Shown here in pieces: positions 44,292 to 52,409 of a stretch of 64,000 nt of DNA. Source of the DNA: Rs1 sp000416275 (GTDB lineage: Bacteria > Pseudomonadota > Gammaproteobacteria > Pseudomonadales > Balneatricaceae); assembly GCA_965243635.1 (NCBI GenBank), contig OZ251574.1, forward strand, positions 930,001-994,000. Reading direction: 5' to 3'. The position numbers were made by a program, and so were the translations under genes. The notes under the pieces are model-generated. The model searched no databases. It was given only the letters and a program-made list of their open reading frames with translations, and was not told where the DNA came from. Position 1 is the stretch's first letter; each line of letters begins with the position of its first letter.

Positions 44292-44486
44292 CCTGAATCC
44301 GTAACTTTAGAGTGGATCTGCAGTATAAAATATTGGTTTTACAGCACAATTGAATAATCTAGCTGCAAGCTCATATCCGTAGTGCACCGCTCCATGCATA
44401 AACTGCTTAGCTTTAGCGAACGTTTTTGAAATCGTTGCAGGATCTATAAATCATGCAAAACGTCGCATGCAATCCACCGATTCAGG
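44292..44486. repeat. Element A, diverged
   Basis: Starts CCTGAATCCGTAACTTT and ends CACCGATTCAGG, with a diverged interior. Flanks TTATA and TTAAA are nearly alike. It ends eight bases past the stop codon of the DUF475 gene and may serve as a downstream hairpin. Confidence 0.8.
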
Positions 44487-44493
44487 TTAAAGA

Positions 44494-45525
44494 TTAGCTA
44501 GGCATTTGTTCCTCTCTTCTTTTTATGATGAGAGAGTGGATAAAGGCGACGATAATAAAGCCTGCTCCAATTAATCCCGTGATCACCTCGGGAACATGGA
44601 TAAAGGTTTTAAGGAACATCATACTTGCCAGAGCGATTATCGCATAAAAGGCACCATGTTCAAGAAAGATATATTCTGACAAAGTATCTTTTTCTACGAG
44701 CATAATAGTTAAGGATCTTACAAACATAGCACCTATGCCTAAGCCTATGGCAATAATTAATAGATTAGTACTAATTGCAAATGCGCCAATAACGCCATCA
44801 AAACTAAAAGATGCATCTAAAAGTTCAAGGTAAATAAACATCGACATGCCCCCTTTAGCCACGCCATTGCAGTGTTTGGCTCTTTGCTCCTCGCGTTTTT
44901 CCATAAATGAGGTGAATTTACCGATAACCATAAAGGTTATTACACCACTCACTCCCGATAGGGCAAATGTGCGCTGATCATCACCTGTCAGCATCAATCC
45001 GCCGACTATTGCTATTATCATTAGACAGAGGACTTCGGCTGAGAACTTAAATTTTGCAAAGTACACCAGTGGTTTTTCGATGATGGGCATCCAGTGATGT
45101 TTTTCATCATCAAAAAAGAAATGCAACCCGACCATCATTAGAAATGCACCCCCAAAGGCCATGACCGACACGTGGGCTTGATTCATTAGATCTGCGTATG
45201 TGTCGGGGGTGTTAATGGCTATTTGTATTGCACCAAAGGGCGAAACTCCTGCAAAAATACTCACAATTAAGATTGGAAAAACAATCCGCATACCAAATAC
45301 GGCAATCAGAATTCCCCAGGTTAAAAAGCGTTTTCGCCATACTTCATCCATGTCTTTTAATACTGTCGCATTGACTACGGCATTATCAAAAGAAAGTGAA
45401 ATTTCTAACACTGATAACACAGCCACGATAAATAGCGCTGTTGTACCTCCAATATAAAAAGCGCTAATTAAGCCTACTACAGCAACCAAAAAACTGCCTT
45501 TAAAAAACTTTAAGTTTTCTAACAT
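44494..45525 (-). CDS. DUF475/TerC-like integral membrane protein
   Basis: The 343 residues form about nine predicted helices. LSVLEISLSFDNAVVNATVL near the N-terminus and LLDASFSFDGVIGAFAIS near the C-terminus are the paired acidic SFDNA/SFDG motifs of the TerC superfamily, here of the DUF475 branch. These are thought to bind or move metal ions at the inner membrane. In Ter clusters this protein takes the TerC position. It precedes the TerZ-like gene on the same strand, separated by about 560 bp that contain one element A and one element B. Confidence 0.88.
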   Translation of the reverse strand: MLENLKFFKGSFLVAVVGLISAFYIGGTTALFIVAVLSVLEISLSFDNAVVNATVLKDMDEVWRKRFLTWGILIAVFGMRIVFPILIVSIFAGVSPFGAIQIAINTPDTYADLMNQAHVSVMAFGGAFLMMVGLHFFFDDEKHHWMPIIEKPLVYFAKFKFSAEVLCLMIIAIVGGLMLTGDDQRTFALSGVSGVITFMVIGKFTSFMEKREEQRAKHCNGVAKGGMSMFIYLELLDASFSFDGVIGAFAISTNLLIIAIGLGIGAMFVRSLTIMLVEKDTLSEYIFLEHGAFYAIIALASMMFLKTFIHVPEVITGLIGAGFIIVAFIHSLIIKRREEQMPS

Positions 45526-45580
45526 TTATTCCTCTCATGTGATTTTATTCCCTTTAAAGATCATATGGTTTATCTACATG

Positions 45581-45649
45581 CCTGAATCCGTGGCTTCAAA
45601 GTGAATCAAGAACAGGCGCTACGTGGCGCAGTGAAATCACTGATTGAGG
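45581..45649. repeat. Element A, short form, diverged
   Basis: Starts CCTGAATCCGTGGCTTC and ends CACTGATTGAGG, with most of the interior missing, as in the copy at 41632. No target duplication is visible. Confidence 0.8.
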
Positions 45650-45803
45650 TGTCTATATAGATATTCAATACGAATACTTGATTTTACTAAATTGAATTAT
45701 TTGCAATACACTATAGGGACAGCAAGATGCGTATCTCTGGTGAGCATCATCTAAGGTCATCGATCGATTTTTTGCAACCGCGCTATTCATGTATAAACAA
45801 TTT

Positions 45804-45963
45804 CCTGAATCCGTGACTTCAAAGTGAATACAGAGTGTAAGATATTGGTTTTACGGTGGAATTGAAAAATCTTAGCTGCACCCGTAGGTTCAGCGGGCAT
45901 TTTTCTAACCGCCGTAAAATCAAGAGCTTGCGCTATGTGGTGCAGTGAAGTCACTAATTCAGG
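45804..45963. repeat. Element A, 160-bp form, with target duplication
   Basis: Starts CCTGAATCCGTGACTTC and ends CACTAATTCAGG. AATTT flanks it at 45799-45803 and 45964-45968. Same internal deletion as the copies at 28707 and 46512. Confidence 0.9.
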
Positions 45964-46072
45964 AATTTAATAAAACCCAATAAGTATAACCTTTAACTAA
46001 ACTGTTTTTCTTATGTTTGGTCGCCATAGCTGTTTTGCAAGGTGTAAACTAGTTTAAAACTAAAATGTATTG

Positions 46073-46277
46073 CCTCAATCCGTGATTTCAAAGTAAATAC
46101 AGAGTGTCAAATATTGGTTTTACAGTGCTGTTAACAATTTTAGCTGCAAGTTCGTCTTCCTCCTGCGTTTACTAATTAAATGCATCTCTGCATAAAAGCC
46201 ATAAATATTGTAGTTTTTTCTAGCCGCTGTAGAAGCTAGAGCTTGTGCAATATGGGCCGAAAATTCATTGGTTCAGG
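46073..46277. repeat. Element A, degenerate long form
   Basis: Starts CCTCAATCCGTGATTTC and ends ATTGGTTCAGG. The long interior is recognisable with many substitutions, making this one of the oldest copies. Confidence 0.72.
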
Positions 46278-46511
46278 TGTTGATAAAACTCTGCAACTTG
46301 CCGGTGTTCGGGAGGGAGATAAAGCATCTCAATTCTTCTGCTAGATGGGAGGAACTCGTCATTATACGGTGTTTTCCTGTTCGGGGATGGGCTACAGGTT
46401 AAGCACAGAAAATTTTGTGTTTGATCTGAAGATTTCAAGCGATTTTTGTTTCTTTGATGCTTTGAGTCTGGTTTAGTCAGCAAGATTAACGTATCTTGCT
46501 TCTTTTAAATT

Positions 46512-46671
46512 CCTGAATCCGTGACTTCAAAGTGAATACAGAGTGTAAGATATTGGTTCTACAGTGGAATTGAAAAATCTTAGCTGCACCCGTAGGTTCA
46601 GCGGGTATTTTTCTAACCGCTGTAGAATCAAGAGCTTGCGCTATGTGGTGCAGTGAAGTCACTGATTCAGG
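46512..46671. repeat. Element A, 160-bp form, with target duplication
   Basis: Starts CCTGAATCCGTGACTTC and ends CACTGATTCAGG. AAATT flanks it at 46507-46511 and 46672-46676. Confidence 0.9.
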
Positions 46672-46715
46672 AAATTGACAGATTAATCAACTCTGCTTTT
46701 TTACAGTAGATTAAT

Positions 46716-46773
46716 CCTGAATCTGTGATTTCCAAGCGGCGCTTAGAATCCACTTTGAAACAGTGGATTCAGG
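46716..46773. repeat. Element A remnant, 58 bp
   Basis: CCTGAATCTGTGATTTCCAA at the left and CAGTGGATTCAGG at the right are both element A ends with almost no interior. It is followed at once by a degenerate element B. Confidence 0.6.
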
Positions 46774-46789
46774 ATCACTATAATAGCCA

Positions 46790-46887
46790 TAAACAGGGGT
46801 GCGCAGCCCTCTGAGTGAGGGCATACTAACTCCGTTATTTCGCTGGTTTTTGTCTAACCTTCCCTCATTGCGTTATGCTGTGGTCTC
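46790..46887. repeat. Element B, degenerate right half
   Basis: Starts inside the element (CATAAACAGGGGTGCGCAGC), continues GGCATACTAACTCCGTTATTTC and ends TTATGCTGTGGTCTC. The left end is missing. With the four preceding element A copies it fills the 1.4-kb gap between the DUF475 gene and the next gene. Confidence 0.6.
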
Positions 46888-46911
46888 AATATAAGAGTAT
46901 TTAGGTTTAAA

Positions 46912-48633
46912 ATGGAATTAATCAAAGGGCAAAATATTTCACTTAATGACGCTCAAAACTTAGTAATTGATCTAGGCTGGCGCAGTTTAGTCACTGATTT
47001 GAATATGCAAGCTTACGGAATATTTGAAAATAGTGATGCTGTTGAAGGGCAAAGTGAAGAGAGACAAAGAGGACTGCTAATTCATCAAGAAACAGTTGAT
47101 CTCAGTTCGAATATCATTCGCTCTAAGGATGGTCGGCGCTTTGAGTTGAACCTGAATCAGATAGCCAATACGAAAAAGTTTACTATCGCTTTAATGCTGC
47201 CGGCTAAGTCACACTATGATTTTTCAAAAGTTAAGCATATACAAGCATTCATCAATACTCAGCAGGGCCAAAAAATCGCCACTATTCACTTAAAAGAACA
47301 CGATAGTAACGCTAAAACTATGAGTTTTTTAGAAATATATCAGCACTTAGGGCAATGGAAATTAAAATTTATTGGTAAAACATGGTCAGAGAGTTTTATT
47401 GAGCTGACAGATCAATTGCACTTTGATTTGCCCGCTGAACTAACACCTCGCGTTACTAAGTTGGCTCATTCCGTACCCACTGCAGCGGTTGCTAATCTTG
47501 GTGGAAATAATTTTCAAGATCAGCCTATTCAATCTAGTGATGCTTTGCGTGATGGTATTAAGTTGAGTATGGGAGGGTCTTTTTCACTGACTGAAAATTA
47601 CGATCATTTACAGCATTTAGTTTGGAAAGTTTGTACCGTACCCAAACTAGCGGATCTTAAACTCAATGTGGTTGCCCTCACCAAACACAGTAAAGTACGC
47701 AATATTGAAGACTTCATTTATAATCTTAACCCGGTCCTTAAAGGGGATGGGATTAAGTTACAGCTAGATGGTGCTGCCCATCACAGTATTAATATTGAAT
47801 TTGATAAAATTCCCGATCAAATAACTAAGCTTTGTCTAATCGCCACTAGGGAAAACGACTCGAAACGTTTTTCTAGCGCGGATTTCATAAAAACAAAATT
47901 AGAAAGCGCTAATACGCAGTTACCAGTATGTGATTTTACCTGCGAAACAGTCAATAAAAATTATAACTGCATAATATTATTAGAAATATATCGTCATGAT
48001 AAACAGTGGAAAATTAAAGCAGTAGGTCAAGGTTATGCTGAGGGACTAAAGGCGATAGGTGAAACATATGGTTTTATTGCACCTAGACTGAGGGCAAGTG
48101 TTCCACCAAGTAAGACTGTTGCTCCAGAAGTCAGCAGCAGTACATATACTGCTCAGCGAAACATTAGCCGAGTAGTGAGTAGTAACACTACGCATGCTCA
48201 TTCGCTAACAATCGCCCCACAACAAACTATCTCGAACACTACCGGTTGGCTTGGTATTACTTTTGCTGCAATCGGAGTGTTTAGCCTGGTAGGCAGCTAT
48301 TTTAATTTGTTATCGCTATTGTTTTCAGCGGCTATGATTGCCGGTGGTTTTTATATACTTAAAAGCGCCCGCAATAAAGCGAAAAGTGAAATTTTGGAAG
48401 CAAATGAACGTTTCATGCTGAACTTGATCAAGCTTAATAACTATCGCATCAGTCCTTTTGAAGTAGCGACTAACCATACATTATCCGTTGCAGAAGCGAC
48501 CAAGATACTTGATGATTTATGTGCCAAAGGTGCTGGATATTTGTCTGTGAAAGATGATGGTGCTCATGAGTACGTTTTTGATTCACTCAATAGTAGTAGT
48601 GAGTGCGCAGGTAGTGAAACTGCGAGCTGGTAA
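46912..48633 (+). CDS. Large membrane-anchored protein with two TerD-like domains
   Basis: The 573-residue protein combines parts not usually seen together. A first TerD-like domain spans about 1-175 (ELIKGQNISLNDAQNLVIDLGW to LEIYQHLGQWKLKFIG), with no acidic calcium loop. A second spans about 205-390 (GIKLSMGGSFSLTENYDHLQ to LLEIYRHDKQWKIKAVGQGY). A serine/threonine-rich linker follows to about 440, then a hydrophobic hairpin at about 445-485, and a C-terminal domain of about 90 residues (LNLIKLNNYRISPFEVATNH, then AEATKILDDLCAKGAG) that looks like a small winged helix. It is on the opposite strand to the rest of the cluster. It may tether the Ter complex to the membrane. Confidence 0.8.
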   Translation: MELIKGQNISLNDAQNLVIDLGWRSLVTDLNMQAYGIFENSDAVEGQSEERQRGLLIHQETVDLSSNIIRSKDGRRFELNLNQIANTKKFTIALMLPAKSHYDFSKVKHIQAFINTQQGQKIATIHLKEHDSNAKTMSFLEIYQHLGQWKLKFIGKTWSESFIELTDQLHFDLPAELTPRVTKLAHSVPTAAVANLGGNNFQDQPIQSSDALRDGIKLSMGGSFSLTENYDHLQHLVWKVCTVPKLADLKLNVVALTKHSKVRNIEDFIYNLNPVLKGDGIKLQLDGAAHHSINIEFDKIPDQITKLCLIATRENDSKRFSSADFIKTKLESANTQLPVCDFTCETVNKNYNCIILLEIYRHDKQWKIKAVGQGYAEGLKAIGETYGFIAPRLRASVPPSKTVAPEVSSSTYTAQRNISRVVSSNTTHAHSLTIAPQQTISNTTGWLGITFAAIGVFSLVGSYFNLLSLLFSAAMIAGGFYILKSARNKAKSEILEANERFMLNLIKLNNYRISPFEVATNHTLSVAEATKILDDLCAKGAGYLSVKDDGAHEYVFDSLNSSSECAGSETASW

Positions 48634-48690
48634 TTATGTTAATGCATTTTGGCTGCTTATTATGAGGGAGTCATAAAATACAGCCTTATA

Positions 48691-48700
48691 CCTGAATCAG
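48691..48700. repeat. Left end of the element A interrupted by the IS110-type element
   Basis: CCTGAATCAG preceded by TTATA (48686-48690). The remainder of the copy resumes at 50058, and TTATA recurs at 50257-50261, so both pieces are one insertion split by the IS. Confidence 0.85.
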
Positions 48701-48774
48701 ATAATGGGACTCCCCCACACCGAACATGTGGAGTAATATTCAAGTTACGACACAAAAATATTGGGAGTCCGAAA

Positions 48775-49812
48775 ATGCATAATACTAGAGTTGGCGTTGA
48801 TTTAGCAAAAGATGTAATTCAAGTTTGTATCTACAGCAACCATAAGGTCATATCTAATACAGAAATGACAACGGCTGAGTTCTCTCTCTGGCTAGTGTGC
48901 TTTAAACCCACTTTTATTGTTTTTGAAGCTTGCGGTATGTCTAACTATTGGCTGCAAGCAGCTCGCAAGGCGGGCCATGATGCACGCCTTGTAAGTGCTA
49001 AGCTTGTCTCTCTCGTCAGACAAAATCAAAAAACGGATGCGAATGATGCATTGGCTATTGTCCAAACCACTTTCTTACCGGATGTTAAATACATCTCTGG
49101 AAAGTCAATGGAACAGCAACAACTGCAGTCCATTAACCGTTTCAGAGATCTTGCTGATAAACAACACACCGCTTTACTGAACCAAATCTCAGCGTTATTG
49201 GCAGAGTTTAATATTAAAGCTTCTTACAAAACTCGTGGCCTAGGAGCTTTAATAAAAAGTACATTAGAAGATGCTGAAAACAACCTTACTCATGAGTTCA
49301 GAGAAGCCCTTAATGTCGCTTGGCAACAATGTTTGGTGATTAAACAGTCTCTCGATGCTTACAACCGCTGTTTGCTTAACTCGATTGAGCAACATGCAGA
49401 ATGTAAAAGGCTACTCAAACTCGAAGGTGTAGGGGTTATCAATGCGATCAATCTGTATGTTGCTTTAGGGTGTTGTGATTTGGGCGTTTTCAAAAAAGGT
49501 AAAGATGCCTCTGCATGCATAGGTGTCACGCCTATCCAGCATTCATCAGGAGGAAAGGTTAAACTCGGTTCGATCGGAAAATCATCTAAGAACAGTAAAC
49601 TGCGAAGTCAGTTGATTCTAGGAGCGATGTCGGCGGTACGGCAAATGGTAAAGAGGCCTGCTGTTACTAAAAAAGAAGCATGGGTCCAAGAGTTAGTAAA
49701 AAGAAGAGGCCAACGCTGCGCTGCTGTTGCTCTGGCAAATAAAACGATACGAACAGCGTTCGCCATGCTAACGAAAGATACGGAATACAAAGCGGAACTT
49801 ATTGCTGGTTAA
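48775..49812 (+). CDS. IS110-family DEDD transposase
   Basis: The N-terminal domain has RVGVDLAKDVIQVC (first Asp), FEACGMSNYW (Glu) and KTDANDALAI (last Asp pair), forming the RuvC-like DEDD site. The C-terminal Transposase_20 part has LEGVGVINAINLYVALG and GVTPIQHSSGGKVKLGSIGKSS with the catalytic serine region. The frame is open from 48649, but that would start outside the IS. The ATG at 48775 with GGGAG nine bases upstream gives the expected 345 residues. The enzyme moves its own element, probably with a guide RNA from the right end. Confidence 0.92.
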   Translation: MHNTRVGVDLAKDVIQVCIYSNHKVISNTEMTTAEFSLWLVCFKPTFIVFEACGMSNYWLQAARKAGHDARLVSAKLVSLVRQNQKTDANDALAIVQTTFLPDVKYISGKSMEQQQLQSINRFRDLADKQHTALLNQISALLAEFNIKASYKTRGLGALIKSTLEDAENNLTHEFREALNVAWQQCLVIKQSLDAYNRCLLNSIEQHAECKRLLKLEGVGVINAINLYVALGCCDLGVFKKGKDASACIGVTPIQHSSGGKVKLGSIGKSSKNSKLRSQLILGAMSAVRQMVKRPAVTKKEAWVQELVKRRGQRCAAVALANKTIRTAFAMLTKDTEYKAELIAG

Positions 49813-50042
49813 TAGAGTAACGCAACAAAGGGTTAAACAATAAAAATGCTAAATCGAAGATAAAAATCAGCGGATAAAATCAGTAAGTCACTAAGAGTCT
49901 AAAGCACGACAAATTTAGAACTCGACATTCAGAATTGATCGTCCGTTCGCGTAAATATCAAAGAGCCTGGGTTCGCTACTCAATTAGAGCTCGTACATAA
50001 GTAAGCATTAAATTCTTCGAAATACATTTTTACTGTTGACAA
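49813..50042 (+). ncRNA. Candidate bridge RNA region of the IS110-type element
   Basis: IS110 elements encode a bridge RNA in one non-coding end, and in IS1111-type members it lies downstream of the transposase. The 230 bp here are unusually long for an IS tail, non-coding, and contain short pairings. AAGTCAC at about 49885-49891 is complementary to GTGACTT in the target on the right side of the insertion, and ATTCAG occurs downstream, complementary to CTGAAT on the left side. These short matches could be chance. Confidence 0.35.
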
Positions 50043-50057
50043 GGGGGAGTCCACATA

Positions 50058-50256
50058 AGTGACTTCACTGCACCACATAGCGCAAACTTTTGATTCTACG
50101 GCAGTTAGAAAAATGCCCGCTGAATCTATGGGTTTTATGCATGGATGCATTTATTTAGCGAATGCAGGAGCATATGAGCTTGCAGCTAAGATTTTCAATT
50201 CCACCGTAAAACCAATATCTTACACTCTGTAGTCACTTTGAAGTCACGGATTCAGG
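50058..50256. repeat. Right portion of the IS-interrupted element A
   Basis: AAGTGACTTCACTGCACC onward to CACGGATTCAGG, in reverse orientation to the copy at 33647. It is followed by TTATA, matching the flank at 48686. Confidence 0.88.
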
Positions 50257-50527
50257 TTATAGCTATAGTGCCAATAAACAGGGGTGCAGCTCACTCAGCT
50301 GTTTAATCGGTTTCCTGATTGACCATCATACTCCGCTCAACTTGGCGACTATCTAACAAAGTATTTAATTTCAACAAGTTAAGAAGTTATAATATGTTTC
50401 TATGATTTAATAATGGTTTAGATTATGGCCAAGTCAGATATTTGTAAATTTTTTTACTTTAGGCCAGTCTGTGAAGACGCAGTGCTAATCAGCTAGTGTT
50501 TTGTTTTTCCTCTGTGCAGCGCAGCGC

Positions 50528-50589
50528 CTCTGTGCCCTCTGTGGTGAAAAAATCTTTAAAGGATTGGTTTTACCACAGAGGGCACAGAG
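50528..50589. repeat. 18-bp perfect inverted repeat in an intergenic stretch
   Basis: CTCTGTGCCCTCTGTGGT at 50528-50545 and ACCACAGAGGGCACAGAG at 50572-50589 are exact reverse complements with a 26-base loop. It lies in the 490-bp gap after the element A. The motif resembles dispersed palindromic sequences common in aquatic gammaproteobacteria. It may act as a terminator-like hairpin, though no T-run follows. The rest of the gap (50262-50748) shows no gene. Confidence 0.6.
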
Positions 50590-50748
50590 AAGAGATTAAA
50601 AGCATCTTTTGCTATGGCGGAGACACAGGGCTAATCAGGATCGGTTTTGATTAAAACCCTTCTGGCAGCTAGAAGCGTTGTCTTTACTCACTGTTTTTTA
50701 CGACGTCCTCTATAGAGGGTGATCTGACCCCGCTTTCCCAGTGGATAT

Positions 50749-51702
50749 TTACTGCGACTTTGCTTTACGGCTAACCGCTAAAAACAGTCCCGGTAATATC
50801 AACAGTGCACCGATGAAATGAAAGTTTTGTAATTTCTCGTCCAAAAAAAGCCATGCCATCGCTGCGTTGTACAGGGGAAGCGCATACATCACCAGAGACG
50901 CTTTAGAGGCGCCTAGTATTTTTTGAATGTAGGCATAGGCTGCATAAGCTAAGATTGAAGATACTAAGGCTAAAAAAATGATGGTGATTACAAAAACATC
51001 GACAAATTCGCGCTTAATTGTCAGTGGTAAAAGTTGGTATACTTCTATAAAACTAAAAGGTAATAATGCGATGACTCCACCAATAGACATGGCGCCAAAG
51101 CGTAAAAACAAAGACAATTGGCTCTTTAGATAACCCTGCCATAAAGAATAAAATGCCCAGGAGGCAGAAGCCGCTAATATCCACCAATCACCAACGGTGA
51201 AACTAAGCGATATAAGCCGTGCTAAATCCCCCTTAGTGACAATAATGACCACCCCGCCTAAGGACAAAAGCACCCCGATCAATTGACGTTTGGTTAAATG
51301 CTCTGCATACCAAGTACGGGCAAATAAAATAATAAATATTGGTGATAAGGCATAAATCAAACCAATGTTTGTCGCTGTGGTAGTTTTAGCGCCAAGGTAG
51401 GGAAATGCACCGCAAATACCCATTCCCAAGGAGCCTAGTAGCAATAGTTGCCGCCATTCTGCTAACAAGATACTTCTATATCGCCAAAGTTTTGTGCTGA
51501 TGAAAGGTAATAGTATTAGAACCGCTGCCAACCAGCGTGTAAAAGCTAATGTAAACGGTGGAATAATATCAGCCACCGCCCTGGCAACTATTAAGTTCGA
51601 ACAAAGTAGCGCGGGAGTTATCACTAATATAATCAGCGCCAAGTTATGGCTAGATATAAAGCGCGCTTTACTGTCAGCTTTTATATCAATAGAAGAGGTC
51701 AT
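50749..51702 (-). CDS. EamA/DMT family transporter
   Basis: The 317-residue protein has ten predicted helices in two EamA repeats, with LAFTRWLAAVLILLPF in the first and FLALVSSILAYAAYAYIQKILG followed by LYNAAMAWLFLDEKL in the second. This is the RhaT/YdcZ-related drug/metabolite exporter superfamily. The substrate cannot be predicted. Its N-terminus is polar with a SHNLALIILVITPALLCSNL first helix. It stands alone between repeats, so it is probably transcribed singly. Confidence 0.88.
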   Translation of the reverse strand: MTSSIDIKADSKARFISSHNLALIILVITPALLCSNLIVARAVADIIPPFTLAFTRWLAAVLILLPFISTKLWRYRSILLAEWRQLLLLGSLGMGICGAFPYLGAKTTTATNIGLIYALSPIFIILFARTWYAEHLTKRQLIGVLLSLGGVVIIVTKGDLARLISLSFTVGDWWILAASASWAFYSLWQGYLKSQLSLFLRFGAMSIGGVIALLPFSFIEVYQLLPLTIKREFVDVFVITIIFLALVSSILAYAAYAYIQKILGASKASLVMYALPLYNAAMAWLFLDEKLQNFHFIGALLILPGLFLAVSRKAKSQ

Positions 51703-51740
51703 TTATATACTCATTAGTCTTGTGGGTGAAAATATACGAC

Positions 51741-51927
51741 GAGACCTCTGCATAACTTACCCAGAGGGTATGATAACTGCGCTCGATAATACGGCGATAA
51801 AACCGGCTCAATATGCTCATTTATACCGTAATACCCATGAAGGGGACACTGTACCCAAAGTGAGGGGCATACTAACTCCGCTAACTCGCCAGTTTTTGCT
51901 TCGCTCGCAACGTTATGCAGAGGTCTC
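51741..51927. repeat. Element B, long form
   Basis: Starts GAGACCTCTGCATAAC and ends GTTATGCAGAGGTCTC. The flanks ACGAC and ACGAT match at four of five positions. It lies about 40 bp upstream of the DMT transporter start and could carry its promoter. Confidence 0.88.
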
Positions 51928-52050
51928 ACGATAGAATCCTAACATTATTTTCTTGCCTATGGGCGATCGGAATTCTCACCCAACAGGAGGGGGCGTAGAT
52001 TAAAAAGGTTGTGATTTATACGCTTTGTTAGACTGTGTTTTAAATATGAT

Positions 52051-52257
52051 CTGAATAAGTGACTTCACTGCACCACATAGCGCAAGCTCTTGATTCTACA
52101 GCGGTTAGAAAAATGCCCGCTGAACCTATGGGTTTTATGCATGGATGCATTTATTTAGCGAATGCAGGAGCATATGAGCTTGCAGCTAAGATTTTTCAAT
52201 TCCACCGTAAAACCAATATCTTACACTCTGTATTCACTTTGAAGTCACGGATTCAGG
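52051..52257. repeat. Element A, long form, reverse orientation
   Basis: Starts CTGAATAAGTGACTTC and ends CACGGATTCAGG. It is nearly identical to the copy at 33647 read backwards, including GCATTTATTTAGCGAATGC. The left tip has lost a base and no target duplication remains. Confidence 0.88.
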
Positions 52258-52409
52258 TTCCATACAATGGTTAGTGTGACCTCAGAGCACGAATTTAGCT
52301 AAAACGGCCATAAACAATATAAATAATATGAACATAACAATTTAAAGCTAGTAATTTGTAAGCGGTCAAATTAGCATGTGATTAATTCATGTTTTAAAAG
52401 GATAGTAAA

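Larger units (their letters stand above)
48701..50057 (+). mobile_element. IS110-family (IS1111-like) insertion sequence inside element A
   Basis: The element is about 1.36 kb. Near its ends, GGACTCCCCC at 48707-48716 and GGGGGAGTCC at 50043-50052 form a 10-bp inverted repeat lying several bases inside the tips, the subterminal arrangement of IS1111-type elements. No target duplication is visible apart from a possible shared G. It has a 75-bp left non-coding end and a 245-bp right one. The insertion point is at position 10 of the element A terminal repeat. Confidence 0.85.

Noticed and set aside
46265..46483. 72-codon minus-strand ORF in the repeat-rich gap
   Set aside because: No recognisable domain, no ribosome site, and it overlaps the end of a degenerate element A. 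It could be a transposase fragment, but I cannot support it.
45581..46887. CRISPR array suspected from regularly recurring repeats
   Set aside because: Repeats are 58-205 bp palindromic elements with irregular spacing and own target duplications, no 25-37 bp repeat/spacer pattern and no cas genes.
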